From: Ascaris suum
Lineage: Eukaryota > Nematoda > Chromadorea > Rhabditida > Ascarididae
Reading direction: 5' to 3'
Assembly: GCA_013433145.1 (NCBI GenBank)
Contig: JACCHR010000030.1
Coordinates: 62,001-126,000, forward strand
Length of the DNA: 64,000 nucleotides
The notes below the pieces were generated by a model. That model saw only the letters and a list, made by a program, of their open reading frames with translations, ran no database searches and was not told the origin of the DNA. Made by a program: the position numbers and the translations under genes. Shown piece by piece: positions 47,643 to 61,772 of the stretch; the stretch's first letter is position 1, and each line of letters starts with the position of its first letter.

Positions 47643-48290
47643 TTTTTTTTTTTTTTTTTTGTTCCGTTCAATATGAGTTTTATGAGAGAGGAGATGGGGA
47701 GAGACTAATAATGGAGAGTAGTTAATAGGGTCTAAGAGTCGTAGCAACGTAAACGTGACACTATTTTCGGGCATTTCCAAATGAAATCCCACAATTTCTG
47801 CATGGTACAATGTAAGTAGATTGTAATATGGTTTCGTGCACTCACACATATTATATCTGCCCATATGGGACCAGGACTCTATAAAAATAGTGTGATATCA
47901 TACAATTAGCACTTGCAAATTCAAAGTGCCACAAAGAACACTGAGTGCATTCATTCAACAAATGTTATCGTCGATTATCGAACTATATTGTAAGTCGGCG
48001 TACTGTCAGTTATGTTTGTGTATGCAGCCTAGAAGACTTTTGTTTACGTGAATTAGAAAGTCGTAGATGAATATATGCGGCAGATGTGATGCCATCAAAT
48101 TTATTTTATTTTTCCGCGAAGTTATACTTTGCAATAGTTTTTTAGATATCTGAAATCATGTTTTGCATAAATGCCCATTTCTTGTGAATGGATGATTGAA
48201 AGTCTATTGCGCCAAATGGGATATTGGATAATTTTAAAAAAAAAGTAGTTTCCTGCCAAAATTTACCCATGGGAAGGACTGAAATTCACA

Positions 48291-48382
48291 ATATTTTATT
48301 ATATAATATATATATATATTATGATATATATATATAATATATAAATATATATATATTTATATATATATATAATATATATATA
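48291..48382. repeat. TA-rich tract of unit 7
   Basis: About 90 bp of interrupted TA repeat where type A has Ig-C and its downstream intron. It joins aaattcaca directly to ctgtcctgtcgtg. Confidence 0.9.
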
Positions 48383-48482
48383 CTGTCCTGTCGTGTTTTG
48401 AAGGGATAGCCTGTTTGTGATCACGATTTTACGTATCCCGTATCGTTTGACACACCAACTACCGATGTGAAAATATGTTCAG

Positions 48483-51400
48483 ACAAGTGCAGATGGTGTA
48501 CGTCATGGAGCTGCCTATTCTGCCATCGTCTTATACAGAACGTTGGGCAAATCAGCTCCCTATTGGGGCAGTTCAACGCTTCGACAAGAAGAAAATGCAA
48601 AAACGTCGCAAACAACGCAGACAAATATCGGTTAGAAGTTCCGCTTGTTTGCAGATATTTTCGGATGTTTTTTTCCTTCTAGCTGCCTGATTCGATTGTT
48701 TGGGTGGAGGAGGATAGTGGCTGTTCCTGAAGCAAAAAAATATTTCGCGAGGAAAGAGCGGACTAGGGGAAGGAGAGGAGAAAGACGAGGTGAAGGAGCA
48801 AAAGCGTGGTGGAAAGAGAAAGGGCGAACGAGATTGGAGGAACACACGCGGGTCGTGGAAAGAAACGGCGCATATGGGAAGAGGGACAGGGGGAGGGGAG
48901 GGAGTTGAAGGGGGATGTGTGGTTGAAAAGTGCTTTCAAAATGGCGTAACTTTCCCATGAAGTGTGGAACCCTAGATATCTTTCGATGCAGTGCAATGAT
49001 ATCAGTTTTATTTAAGCATATAATTAAAAATGACGCCCGAAGGTTTCCTAGCCGCGGCCGGCCACTATTGCTTTGAAGGCCATAATGGTGCTCGAGAGTC
49101 TTAAACTTGGTTGAATTCTGAAGGTATAAGGCATTGGGTAATATATTATAATCGAATTTGTTACTTTTGTTTGTTCGCTTGCCCCTCTCCCCTCGTCCTC
49201 CATCCCAAATTTGAGGAACTACTGATTGTTTTGCGATGACAATAGTGCGAAGACAAGGTTTGATTAATTGTTATGTGAAATTATATAGGAGTGTAGAAAC
49301 ATCTGTGTTGTATGACGGCAGTTCCCGGAATTGCAGCAGTGTAGGTGGAATATAGGTAAAAGGGGTGATTCTCGCGTTTTTTTCAAACAGGAATTGGTCG
49401 ACAAGGAATAAATATTGTTTATATTTCTTAAGGAGCTGCAATCTTGTGAGCATTTGAAATTTACTCCTTATTATAGGCAAAGAGGGTCCTAAGTGATGAA
49501 ATTTACTTTTAAGGATAGAACGTAATCAAAAGCATTTAAGATTCGGCAACATGCATTAGTCTGCCACCAATAGGAGGGGGAATACAGCCGATGGCGATGC
49601 CGAGATCAATCGCTGTGCCTGTATTGGCATCACCTCATTCAGGCGATCGACAACTTTCACCAGCTCAACAATCGGGTGATTATTTCTTGCTTTCTGAGAA
49701 ACAAATGAGCGTTATAAGATGCGAATCTACAGTGATAAGTGCTTAGCTCCTCCAGTGGCATTAGGCATATTTTGCTTTCTTTCTTCACTTGCCATCTCAT
49801 GCTTAGCTTCTCTTGCCCTGCCACCAAATCTTGTTTCAGGACTCCCCACTCATATGTCGCCATTATTTACCACGGATGCTCATCGAGCCTAAGAGAATAC
49901 GAGCTCTACGCATAGGCTAGCCTTGTTAACGGTCACTCGTGCATGTGTTAGCTCTTGGAACAGCGGCTCTGCTTCCGCATATCCATTAGTGAGACGTAGA
50001 GTCTTTCATTGACGATATGCAGGTCAGTGTGATGGTTGTGTATTGCCACGCAATTAAACGAGAGATTTCGGCATGGCGTAGGAGGAAGAATATAACCACG
50101 TGGATGGTGTGCATGTGAATTGGTGTATTTTGTGTATCGACTCATATCAATATTATCAGTAATATTTTTCTCCAGTCAGGTGTGTTTCCATCATTGTTTT
50201 TGCCCGCACTTTATCCCATAATCTCCGCTTTCTCCCCTTTATTGTCATTTTAGTATGAATTCTCTTGTTTGCTTTATTTTAAAGTGGTTGGTTCACGTAT
50301 AAAACGTAACTGAGGGGCAGCTCAAAAGGTGATGACTCAAAGATAACTGTTAACTGCTCGAATGTGCATTTTGTTTGATTTGTACTTAATCTTTCTAGAA
50401 TCCTTGTTGTTGCAGGAACGGATGATGGAATGCGCAAGTCGATGAGTGAATCGCTGACCTCGTTGAATTCCTCCAGTCGGCGTAGTGCTGATGGAGATGC
50501 TCGAGGTCGGGCTAAGCAGGCTGAGGTGGGTCTAATTGCTTTCAACTGTGCATGCGTTGTTGGAGTGTGTTTCGTATAGACTGCATGATTTATAGCATGA
50601 GGCAAGTGAGCACAGTCTCATAAGCTTTGATACTGGATGAAGGGATCAATGCATTTGTTTATTTTTATTTACAGTAGAAGATGGAGGCAGTTAAGATGCA
50701 TTTAAGGTGAATGATGAAAGGCATCGCTTATGTGGCATTGTTCTCTTATTCATAATTGGACTGCTTTTCCTTTTCGTAGCATATATGAGGTTGCGTAGAA
50801 CTGTTTAGCTGCTTGATTTTGGGTTAGCCGGTTGATTTTATTGTTGTTTGAATCGATGATCGCAATCCATTGTCAACGTTGTGAAAGGATGGAGCTACAT
50901 GATCAGAATGATTCGGTGTAGAGCCACGAAAAGTGGATATGTGAAACGGTAAACGGAGAGTTTAGGTCGAAACTGACGATGGATATATTACAGAGGCGGA
51001 CCAAGGACTTAAAAGTAATAGTCAGCTGATTATCAAGCCCTTGCCCTCGGGTAATAGAAGTAATTCAAATGCTATTGCTGCTGGGATCCGTAGAAGGTGA
51101 GCTATAATGCAGAATTTTGTTTGCTCTGGTTGAGGGTCGAGGAGAAGGGAAGCAGTAATGCGAGTTTGATTGATTCAGCTTTCTTCATTGCAAGCAATGT
51201 CTTTTTGATGAGCTGAAGGTGGAGTGATTACTGCCAAAAAATGGACTAACAAATTGCTGCTTTTATTATTGCTCGATGCATATTTTTCTAAGTTATTTCT
51301 CGCTGTGCCACAGTCGTAATCTGCTTCGAACGAGAAGGATCATTGCTGCCGACTTACCTTTTGATTGACTCTCATCTGTTTTGGGGTCGTCGGCAGCATA

Positions 51401-51622
51401 GCGTTTTGAGAATAGGCTAATTGCAGCATAGATGCTAGAGTATGGGGATTGTTTCAGCAGATTTACAACGAGCAGGTTGCTGAACGCAGAAGAATAGAGG
51501 CACAGAGGCTCGAAGAGGAGAAGATAGAAGCGATGATTAAGGAGAAAGAGCGAAGAAGGATGGAGGAGATGGAGCCTGAAAGGGAGTTCGAGGAAGAGAG
51601 GAAGAAAGCCAGGGCCGAAGAG
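48483..51622 (+). CDS. Unit 7 Ser-rich to coiled-coil exon chain
   Basis: TSADG exon near 48483-48627 is broken (extra g at catggagctg, two bases lost at cagctccc). Candidate exon 49541-49675, TDDG 50416-50525 and ADQG 50994-51096 are open. Coiled coil 1 at 51458-51622 is open with 55 codons (ERRRMEEMEPEREFEEE). Confidence 0.5.
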
Positions 51623-52457
51623 GTTGGCATTCATAAATATCGTTTGAAGTTGTTCTTTGCGGAAAATCTCCTGGCCCTGTTGTTAATTGTAAACGCTCCT
51701 TAGCTGTCGCCAGGCATGTCAGAAGGAAAATGATTTTCAACCAGTAATCCGTTCTTCAGGGCAATCTTTTCATAATGAAGGGCAAATAATTGATATAAAT
51801 GTACATGTGGTGGCTGCTATGCCCCTTGTTCGTGGCCTATCGAAGCAAAAAAAGTGCGTTGGATTCGTCAGATCAAAGGGCTGTCTTATGTGAACTTTTT
51901 GTGAGACCATCATAGAACCCTTAGAATCGTCGGGTTTTAGGGTTTTCCTTATTCATCGATTATAACGAAGAACATTAAGGTATATGATTTCATGGACGTA
52001 GAGGACAGATTTGTTGCAACGTTTTACTCACTTCCTCGAATAGTTTTTATGCATATGATGGTTTTTATTGTTCACTTGGTATGCAAACTTGAGGAGCGTT
52101 TATATGTTATGATGTGCTAGAGATTGCTGGTAGCTACTTAGAATCTGTTCTAGCCAACTCGTGGTGCAAATTTTGCTCATCCGCTCATAACTGATTCCCC
52201 CTCGCTCCGCCCTTCCAACGCCGACTTGCGTTGCGGAATCAGTTTGTCCCCTTGCTTCTTTGATTGGTATAATGCATAGATGAAAGATGTCCGAGTTGCA
52301 CATCTCGGCGAATCTTTTCGCACCTTTTTTAAAAACTGTCCTTATTTCATTTTCATTTGTCATCACTCAGGCACCCTCAATGCTGTGAGCATTCCCTCCT
52401 TATTTGAGTACTTCGTTTAGTGAAGTATGTCCATCAGTGTATTTCTGATCGGTTCAG

Positions 52458-52637
52458 GAACGCTCGCGAACGGAAGCAGCACTACTCGCTTCAATAGAGA
52501 AAGCTAGGCGAGAAGCCGAGTTGCTTAAAAAAGCGAAATTTTATAAGCACGTGCTGGAAGCCAGCGAGAAGAGTGTTGACCTTGAACACACCATCCTTGG
52601 AGACGATCACAGAGAGAACTCGAGAATTCTTAAGGAG
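52458..52637 (+). CDS. Coiled-coil exon 2, full 60-codon form, units 7/8 junction
   Basis: Identical in form to 45750-45929 and open throughout; continues in frame from coiled-coil exon 1 at 51458-51622. Confidence 0.75.
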
Positions 52638-52984
52638 GTGAGCCCTCACATTTAATGTTGCGCTCAGGAGGGCTACATTATAATTCACTCAGTAGCAGGA
52701 GCGTAGATACATGCTCAGTTCATTATTACCTTGGAAGCGTTTTTCAGTCCTCAAACTGTCATATATTTTAGAACTCTAGTGAGTCCTGTTTCCTCCGCTT
52801 CACTTATTATCGAAATCTTTTACCACAAGAAGATCCTGGCCAACAGGAAACGTGGAGAGAAGTATCGCTGTCCCTCGCATTCATAAAAGGAGAGGAAATT
52901 ATTGGGTTCTGTTTGTAGGGCATGATTGAGCGTATTGAAACCACTCAACGTTTCCATCCCCTTCAGTTGTTGCTTTTGCTGCAG

Positions 52985-54351
52985 AAGGACTCACGAGCTC
53001 GCAACGAGGAACTGTTCAACATTTATTTCCACTGTTTAGGCTAAACGGCCGACATTAAAATGCAATTTCACAAGTATGGTAGATTAAATCCACGATTCAG
53101 CAGTGAGCCTATGTAAGTTTATAAGTTGGGTGTCGAATCTAGAACGAGAAGAACGTTTCGTTTCGATTCATTTCGTTATTTAGTTTCGCAACACACAAAG
53201 TGCTATGCAGTGGGTTAAAAATGCGATGAGGTATCCATGAATGCTGTTACTGCCTCACTTTGTAGGCTAGAATCCATCAGTTGTTGATAAAAAATAAAGA
53301 GGATGCGGGTTCCATTACCTTCTTCAGCAGAACTTGTGAAAGGCATCTTACTATAGTTGAGCTAGCTGAATCTTTGTTTGTAGAATTAGTTATGTTGTAA
53401 GCAACCAGCTGTATTATACGAAGCAGCACTTTCTGTTTTGAAATAACATTGCAGACTATTTTGCTGAACTCGGAGTAAACAAACCCGCATTGCTCATTAT
53501 TAATGTTAAGTGATATTTGAATAGAACGATGGTTTATTTCTTTATAATGAAGGTAATATGTATCAAAGTCATTGTCGAGCGAATTTCTAGCTGACACCAC
53601 TGAATGATGCAACAATAGTGGTCGAGTGGATTGTTGATGGCCGACCACTTCTGATTGAATCGAGAGCAGAAACCATATGCGACTTTGTACTCCTCAAATG
53701 GACATTCGGGGCGCAATCGCTGAAGATTCAGGAGTTGATACGGTGAAGGCGACCGACCAATGCACTTGGCGAAGCTAGCAGGCAGTGCAGAATATTCGTA
53801 AAACGTAATTTTTATAGGTCTTCATCTCCCATTCATCAATTTCAGCTTCCACGAATGTGGTTTGTTTAATATTTAGGCGATAAGAAAACAAATGACGTTT
53901 ATGAATGGATGAATATGTGCATAAATCTCATAGTGAATTTTCTTGGTAAGAAATATGCAGCAGACCCATGTCAAATTGATGTTCCCAATTTAGACCCAAC
54001 GTTATGTCAAATCAGCGGTCAAATTTATTGAACATATGTAATTGATATGTTCCCAATTTATGAACAATTCTCTACGATTATTTAGCTCAACTGTCGACTG
54101 AGGCAAAGCAAAGTAAAATTGCGATAAACGGTCAATAAAGATTTGTTTTGAATTGTCTGATTTCGCAGATAAGTTCCTTCTTCAAATGAACGATGCTAGT
54201 AAGTATTTCCCATAATATTGTTATTTTTCAGCTCATGCGGTTGTATTATCGAAAACGCAGCACGAAGTGAGTCTAAGGAGGATTCGTGCTGTCGAGAATT
54301 TGAAAAAATATGGAAGAACGGAGATCGAAAATCATCAACGCCACATATGAG
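52985..54351 (+). pseudogene. Unit 8 Ig-A, Ig-B and linker exons
   Basis: Ig-A halves 52985-53112 and 53266-53396, Ig-B 53455-53804, linker 54232 to about 54351. Private single-base losses occur in Ig-B (gagtaaac, tttatttcttt) and in the linker (catcaacgccac). Confidence 0.55.
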
Positions 54352-54990
54352 TTTTTTTTTTTTTTTTTGTTCCGTTCAATATGAGTTTTTATGAGAGAGG
54401 AGATGGGGGAGAGACTAATAATGGAGAGTAGTTAATAGGGTCTAAGAGTCGTAGCAACGTAAACGTGACACTATTTCGGGCATTTCCAAATGAAATCCCA
54501 CAATTTCTGCATGGTACAATGTAAGTAGATGGTAATATGGTTTCGTGCACTCACACATATTATATCTGCCCATATGGGACCAGGACTCTATAAAAATAGT
54601 GTGATATCATACAATTAGCACTTGCAAATTCAAAGTGCCACAAAGAACACTGAGTGCATTCATTCAACAAATGTTATCGTCGATTATCGAACTATATTGT
54701 AAGTCGGCGTACTGTCAGTTATGTTTGTGTATGCAGCCTAGAAGACTTTTGTTTACGTGAATTAGAAAGTCGTAGATGAATATATGCGGCAGATGTGATG
54801 CCATCAAATTTATTTTATTTTTCCGCGAAGTTATACTTTGCAATAGTTTTTAGATATCTGAAATCATGTTTTGCATAAATGCCCATTTCTTGTGAATGGA
54901 TGATTGAAAGTCTATTGCGCCAAATGGGATAATTTTAAAAAAAGTAGTTTCCTGCCAAAATTTACCCATGGGAAGGACTGAAATTCACAA

Positions 54991-54994
54991 TTAT

Positions 54995-55083
<89 letters not shown>
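54991..55083. repeat. TA tract of unit 8
   Basis: About 93 bp, nearly pure TA, at the same join as in unit 7. Confidence 0.92.
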
Positions 55084-55084
<1 letters not shown>

Positions 55085-55183
55085 TGTCCTGTCGTGTTTT
55101 GAAGGGATAGCCTGTTTGTGATCACGATTTTACGTATCCCGTATCGTTTGACACACCAACTACCGATGTGAAAATATGTTCAG

Positions 55184-58100
55184 ACAAGTGCAGATGGTGT
55201 ACGTCATGAGCTGCCTATTCTGCCATCGTCTTATACAGAACGTTGGGCAAATCAGCTCTCCTATTGGGGCAGTTCAACGCTTCGACAAGAAGAAAATGCA
55301 AAAAACGTCGCAAACAACGCAGACAAATATCGGTTAGAAGTTCCGCTTGTTTGCAGATATTTTCGGATGTTTTCTTCCTTCTAGCTGCCTGATTCGATTG
55401 TTTGGGTGGAGGAGGATAGTGGCTGTTCCTGAAGCAAAAAAATATTTCCGCGAGGAAAGAGCGGACTAGGGGGAAGGAGAGGAGAAAGACGAGGTGAAGG
55501 AGCAAAAGCGTGGGTGGAAAGAGAAAGGGCGAACGAGATTGGAGGAACACACGCGGGTCGTGGAAAGAAACGGCGCATATGGGAAGAGGACAGGGGGAGG
55601 GGAGGAGTTGAAGGGGATGTGTGGTTGAAAAGTGCTTTCAAAATTGGCGTAACTTTCCCATGAAGTGTGGAACCCTAGATATCTTTCGATGCAGTGCAAT
55701 GATATCAGTTTTATTTAAGCATATAATTAAAAATGACGCCCGAAGGTTTCCTAGCCGCGGCCGGCCACTATTGCTTTGAAGGCCATAATGGTGCTCGAGA
55801 GTCTTAAACTTGGTTGAATTCTGAAGGTATAAGGCATTGGGTAATATATTATAATCGAATTTGTTACTTTTGTTTGTTCGCTTGCCCCTCTCCCCTCGTC
55901 CTCCATCCCAAATTTGAGGAACTACTGATTGTTTTGCGATGACAATAGTGCGAAGACAAGGTTTTGATTAATTGTTATGTGAAATTATATAGGAGTGTAG
56001 AAACATCTGTGTTGTATGACGGCAGTTCCCGGAATTGCAGCAGTGTAGGTGGAATATAGGTAAAAGGGGTGATTCTCGCGTTTTTTTCAAACAGGAATTG
56101 GTCGACAAGGAATAAATATTGTTTATATTCTTAAGGAGCTGCATATCTTGTGAGCATTTGAAATTTACTCCTTATTATAGGCAAAGAGGGTCCTAAGTGA
56201 TGAAATTTACTTTTAAGGATAGAACGTAATCAAAAGCATTTAAGATTCGGCAACATGCATTAGTCTGCCACCAATAGGAGGGGAATACAGCCGATGGCGA
56301 TGCCGAGATCAATCGCTGTGCCTGTATTGGCATCACCTCATTCAGGCGATCGACAACTTTCACCAGCTCAACAATCGGTGATTATTTCTTGCTTTCTGAG
56401 AAACAAATGAGCGTTATAAGATGCGAATCTACAGTGATAAGTGCTTAGCTCCTCCAGTGGCATTAGGCATATTTTGCTTTCTTTCTTCACTTGCCATCTC
56501 ATGCTTAGCTCTCTTGCCCTGCCACCAAATCTTGTTTCAGGACTCCCCACTCATATGTCGCCATTATTTACCACGGATGCTCATCGAGCTAAGAGAATAC
56601 GAGCTCTACGCATAGGCTAGCCTTGTTAACGGTCACTCGTGCATGTGTTAGCTCTTGGAACAGCGGCTCTGCTTCCGCATATCCATTAGTGAGACGTAGA
56701 GTCTTTCATTGACGATATGCAGGTCAGTGTGATGGTTGTGTATTGCCACGCAATTAAACGAGAGATTTCGGCATGGCGTAGGAGGAAGAATATAACCACG
56801 TGGATGGGTGTGCATGTGAATTGGTGTATTTTGTGTATCGACTCATATCAATATTATCAGTAATATTTTCTCCAGTCAGGTGTGTTTCCATCATTGTTTT
56901 TGCCCGCACTTTATCCCATAATCTCCGCTTTCTCCCCTTTATTGTCATTTTAGTATGAATTCTCTTGTTTGCTTTATTTTAAAGTGGTTGGTTCACGTAT
57001 AAAACGTACTGAGGGGCAGCTCAAAAGGTGATGACTCAAAGATAACTGTTAACTGCTCGAATGTGCATTTTGTTTGATTTGTACTTAATCTTTCTAGAAT
57101 CCTTGTTGTTGCAGGAACGGATGATGGAATGCGCAAGTCGATGAGTGAATCGCTGACCTCGTTGAATTCCTCCAGTCGGCGTAGTGCTGAGGAGATGCTC
57201 GAGGTCGGGCTAAGCAGGCTGAGGTGGGTCTAATTGCTTTCAACTGTGCATGCGTTGTTGGAGTGTGTTTCGTATAGACTGCATGATTTATAGCATGAGG
57301 CAAGTGAGCACAGTCTCATAAGCTTTGATACTGGATGAAGGGGATCAATGCATTTGTTTTATTTTTATTACAGTAGAAGATGGAGGCAGTTAAGATGCAT
57401 TTAAGGTGAATGATGAAAGGCATCGCTTATGTGGCATTGTTCTCTTATTCATAATTGGACTGCTTTTCCTTTTCGTAGCATATATGAGGTTGCGTAGAAC
57501 TGTTTAGCTGCTTGATTTTGGGTTAGCCGGTTGATTTTATTGTTGTTTGAATCGATGATCGCAATCCATTGTCAACGTTGTGAAAGGATGGAGCTACATG
57601 ATCAGAATGATTCGGTGTAGAGCCACGAAAAGTGGATATGTTAAACGGTAAACGGAGAGTTTAGGTCGAAACTGACGGGATATATTACAGAGGCGGACCA
57701 AGGACTTAAAAGTAATAGTCAGCTGATTATCAAGCCCTTGCCCTCGGTAATAGAAGTAATTCAAATGCTATTGCTGCTGGGATCCGTAGAAGGTGAGCTA
57801 TAATGCAGAATTTTGTTTGCTCTGGTTGAGGGTCGAGGAGAAGGGAAGCAGTAATGCGAGGTTTGATTGATTCAGCTTTCTTCATTGCAAGCAATGTCTT
57901 TTTGATGAGCTGAAGGTGGAGTGATTACTGCCAAAAAATGGACTAACAAATTGCTGCTTTTATTATTGCTCGATGCATATTTTCTAAGTTATTTCTCGCT
58001 GTGCCACAGTCGTAATCTGCTTCGAACGAGAAGGATCATTGCTGCCGACTTACCTTTTGATTGACTCTCATCTGTTTTGGGGTCGTCGGCAGCATAGCGT

Positions 58101-58318
58101 TTTGAGAATAGGCTAATTGCAGCATAGATGCTAGAGTATGGGGATTGTTTCAGCAGATTTACAACGAGCAGGTTGCTGAACGCAGAAGAATAGAGGCACA
58201 GAGGCTCGAAGAGGAGAAGATAGAAGCGATGATTAAGGAGAAAGAGCGAAGAAGGATGGAGGAGATGGAGCCTGAAAGGGAGTTCGAGGAAGAGAGGAAG
58301 AAAGCCAGGGCCGAAGAG
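55184..58318 (+). CDS. Unit 8 Ser-rich to coiled-coil exon chain, mostly frameshifted
   Basis: TSADG 55184-55332 (one extra a), candidate exon around 56240-56375 (g lost twice), TDDG 57115-57223 (t lost), ADQG 57691-57792 (g lost). Coiled coil 1 at 58154-58318 is open. Each break is a single base, mostly in homopolymers, so read error is as likely as true decay. Confidence 0.45.
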
Positions 58319-59151
58319 GTTGGCATTCATAAATATCGTTTGAAGTTGTTCTTTGCGAAAATCTCCTGGGCCCTGTTGTTAATTGTAAACGCTCCTTAGC
58401 TGTCGCCAGGCATGTCAGAAGGAAAATGATTTTCAACCAGTAATCCGTTCTTCAGGGCAATCTTTTCATAATGAGAGGGCAAATAATTGATATAAATGTA
58501 CATGTGGTGGCTGCTATGCCCCTTGTTCGTGGCCTATCGAAGCAAAAAAAGTGCGTTGGATTCGTCAGATCAAAGCTGTCTTATGTGAACTTTTTGTGAG
58601 ACCATCATAGAACCCTTAGAATCGTCGGGTTTTAGGGTTTTCCTTATTCATCGATTATAACGAAGAACATTAAGGTATATGATTTCATGGACGTAGAGGA
58701 CAGATTTGTTGCAACGTTTTACTCACTTCCTCGAATAGTTTTTATGCATATGATGGTTTTTTATTGTTCACTTGGTATGCAAACTTGAGGAGCGTTTATA
58801 TGTTATGATGTGCTAGAGATTGCTGGTAGCTACTTAGAATCTGTTCTAGCCAACTCGTGGTGCAAATTTTGCTCATCCGCTCATAACTGATTCCCCCTCG
58901 CTCCGCCCTTCCAACGCCGACTTGCGTTGCGGAATCAGTTTGTCCCCTTGCTTCTTTGATTGGTATAATGCATAGATGAAAGATGTCCGAGTTGCACATC
59001 TCGGCGAATCTTTTCGCACTTTTTTAAAAACTGTCCTTATTTCATTTTCATTTGTCATCACTCAGGCACCCTCAATGCTGTGAGCATTCCCTCCTTATTT
59101 GAGTACTTCGTTTAGTGAAGTAGTCCATCAGTGTATTTCTGATCGGTTCAG

Positions 59152-59330
59152 GAACGCTCGCGAACGGAAGCAGCACTACTCGCTTCAATAGAGAAAGCTA
59201 GGCGAGAAGCCGAGTTGCTTAAAAAAGCGAAATTTATAAGCACGTGCTGGAAGCCAGCGAGAAGAGTGTTGACCTTGAACACACCATCCTTGGAGACGAT
59301 CACAGAGAGAACTCGAGAATTCTTAAGGAG
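59152..59330 (+). CDS. Coiled-coil exon 2, units 8/9 junction, one base short
   Basis: 179 bases: gcgaaattttataag has become gcgaaatttataag, shifting frame after KKAKF. A homopolymer loss; otherwise the 60-codon form. Confidence 0.6.
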
Positions 59331-59677
59331 GTGAGCCCTCACATTTAATGTTGCGCTCAGGAGGGCTACATTATAATTCACTCAGTAGCAGGAGCGTAGA
59401 TACATGCTCAGTTCATTATTACCTTGGAAGCGTTTTTTCAGTCCTCAAACTGTCATATATTTTAGAACTCTAGTGAGTCCTGTTTCCTCCGCTTCACTTA
59501 TTATCGAAATCTTTTACCACAAAAGATCCTGGCCAACAGGAAACGTGGAGAGAAGTATCGCTGTCCCTCGCATTCATAAAAGGAGAGGAAATTATTGGGT
59601 TCTGTTTGTAGGGCATGATTGAGCGTATTGAAACCACTCAACGTTTCCATCCCCTTCAGTTGTTGCTTTTGCTGCAG

Positions 59678-61043
59678 AAGGACTCACGAGCTCGCAACGA
59701 GGAACTGTTCAACATTTATTTCCACTGTTTAGGCTAAACGGCCGACATTAAAATGCAATTTCACAAGTATGGTAGATTAAATCCACGATTCAGCAGTGAG
59801 CCTATGTAAGTTTATAAGTTGGGTGTCGAATCTAGAACGAGAAGAACGTTTCGTTTCGATTCATTTCGTTATTTAGTTTCGCAACACACAAAGTGCTATG
59901 CAGTGGGTTAAAAATGCGATGAGTATCCATGAATGCTGTTACTGCCTCACTTTGTAGGCTAGAATCCATCAGTTGTTGATAAAAAATAAAGAGGATGCGG
60001 GTTCCATTACCTTCTTCAGCAGAACTTGTGAAAGGCATCTTACTATAGTTGAGCTAGCTGAATCTTTGTTTGTAGAATTAGTTATGTTGTAAGCAACCAG
60101 CTGTATATACGAAGCAGCACTTTCTGTTTTGAAATAACATTGCAGACTATTTTGCTGAACTCGGAGTATAACAAACCCGCATTGCTCATTATTAATGTTA
60201 AGTGATATTTGAATAGAACGATGGTTTATTTTCTTTATAATGAAGGTAATATGTATCAAAGTCATTGTCGAGCGAATTTCTAGCTGACACCACTGAATGA
60301 TGCAACAATAGTGGTCGAGTGGATTGTTGATGGCCGACCACTTCTGATTGAATCGAGAGCAGAAACCATATGCGACTTTGTACTCCTCAAATGGACATTC
60401 GGGGCGCAATCGCTGAAGATTCAGGAGTTGATACGGTGAAGGCGACCGACCAATGCACTTGGCGAAGCTAGCAGGCAGTGCAGAATATTCGTAAAACGTA
60501 ATTTTTATAGGTCTTCATCTCCTTCATCAATTTCAGCTTCCACGAATGTGGTTTGTTTAATATTTAGGCGATAAGAAAACAAATGACGTTTATGAATGGA
60601 TGAATATGTGCATAAATCTCATAGTGAATTTTCTTGGGTAAGAAATATGCAGCAGACCCATGTCAAATTGATGTTCCCAATTTAGACCCAACGTTATGTC
60701 AAATCAGCGGTCAAATTTATTGAACATATGTAATTGATATGTTCCCAATTTATGAACAATTCTCTACGATTATTTAGCTCAACTGTCGACTGAGGCAAAG
60801 CAAAGTAAAATTGCGATAAACGGTCAATAAAGATTTGTTTTGAATTGTCTGATTTCGCAGATAAGTTCCTTCTTCAAATGAACGATGCTAGTAAGTATTT
60901 CCCATAATATTGTTATTTTTCAGCTCATGCGGTTGTATTATCGAAAACGCAGCACGAAGTGAGTCTAAGGAGGATTCGTGCTGTCGAGAATTTGAAAAAA
61001 TATGGAAGAACGGAGATCGAAAATCATCAACGGCACATATGAG
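59678..61043 (+). pseudogene. Unit 9 Ig-A, Ig-B and linker exons
   Basis: Ig-A halves 59678-59805 and 59958-60088, Ig-B 60146-60497, linker 60924-61043. The best type B Ig-B start: in frame it reads MVYFLYNEGNMYQSHCRAN before the shared TAG. The linker lost one c (cggcacat). Confidence 0.6.
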
Positions 61044-61678
61044 TTTTTTTTTTTTTTTTTGTTCCGTTCAATATGAGTTTTTATGAGAGAGGAGATGGGG
61101 AGAGACTAATAATGGAGAGTAGTTAATAGGGTCTAAGAGTCGTAGCAACGTAAACGTGACACTATTTCGGGCATTTCCAAATGAAATCCCACAATTTCTG
61201 CATGGTACAATGTAAGTAGATTGTAATATGGTTTCGTGCACTCACACATATTATATCTGCCCATATGGGACCAGGACTCTATAAAAATAGTGTGATATCA
61301 TACAATTAGCACTTGCAAATTCAAAGTGCCACAAAGAACACTGAGTGCATTCATTCAACAAATGTTATCGTCGATTTCGAACTATATTGTAAGTCGGCGT
61401 ACTGTCAGTTATGTTTGTGTATGCAGCCTAGAAGACTTTTGTTTACGTGAATTAGAAAGTCGTAGATGAATATATGCGGCAGATGTGATGCCATCAAATT
61501 TATTTTATTTTTCCGCGAAGTTATACTTTGCAATAGTTTTTAGATATCTGAAATCATGTTTTGCATAAATGCCCATTTCTTGTGAATGGATGATTGAAAG
61601 TCTATTGCGCCAAATGGGATAATTTTAAAAAAAAGTAGTTTTCCTGCCAAAATTTACCCATGGGAAGGACTGAAATTC

Positions 61679-61680
<2 letters not shown>

Positions 61681-61771
<91 letters not shown>
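61681..61771. repeat. TA tract of unit 9
   Basis: About 91 bp of TA repeat with two tatatta interruptions, same join as units 7 and 8. Confidence 0.92.

Positions 61772-61772
<1 letters not shown>

Larger units (their letters stand above)
45799..52506 (+). repeat. Tandem unit 7 (type B, 6708 bp)
   Basis: Type B copy. About 1.2 kb of type A (Ig-C and flanking intron) is missing and a TA tract sits at that point. Coiled-coil exon 1 and both flanking copies of coiled-coil exon 2 are open. Several private one- or two-base indels break other exons. Confidence 0.96.
52507..59200 (+). repeat. Tandem unit 8 (type B, 6694 bp)
   Basis: Type B copy with the same Ig-C deletion and an almost pure TA tract. 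It has the most private single-base indels of the set, hitting nearly every exon of the Ser-rich chain. Confidence 0.96.
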
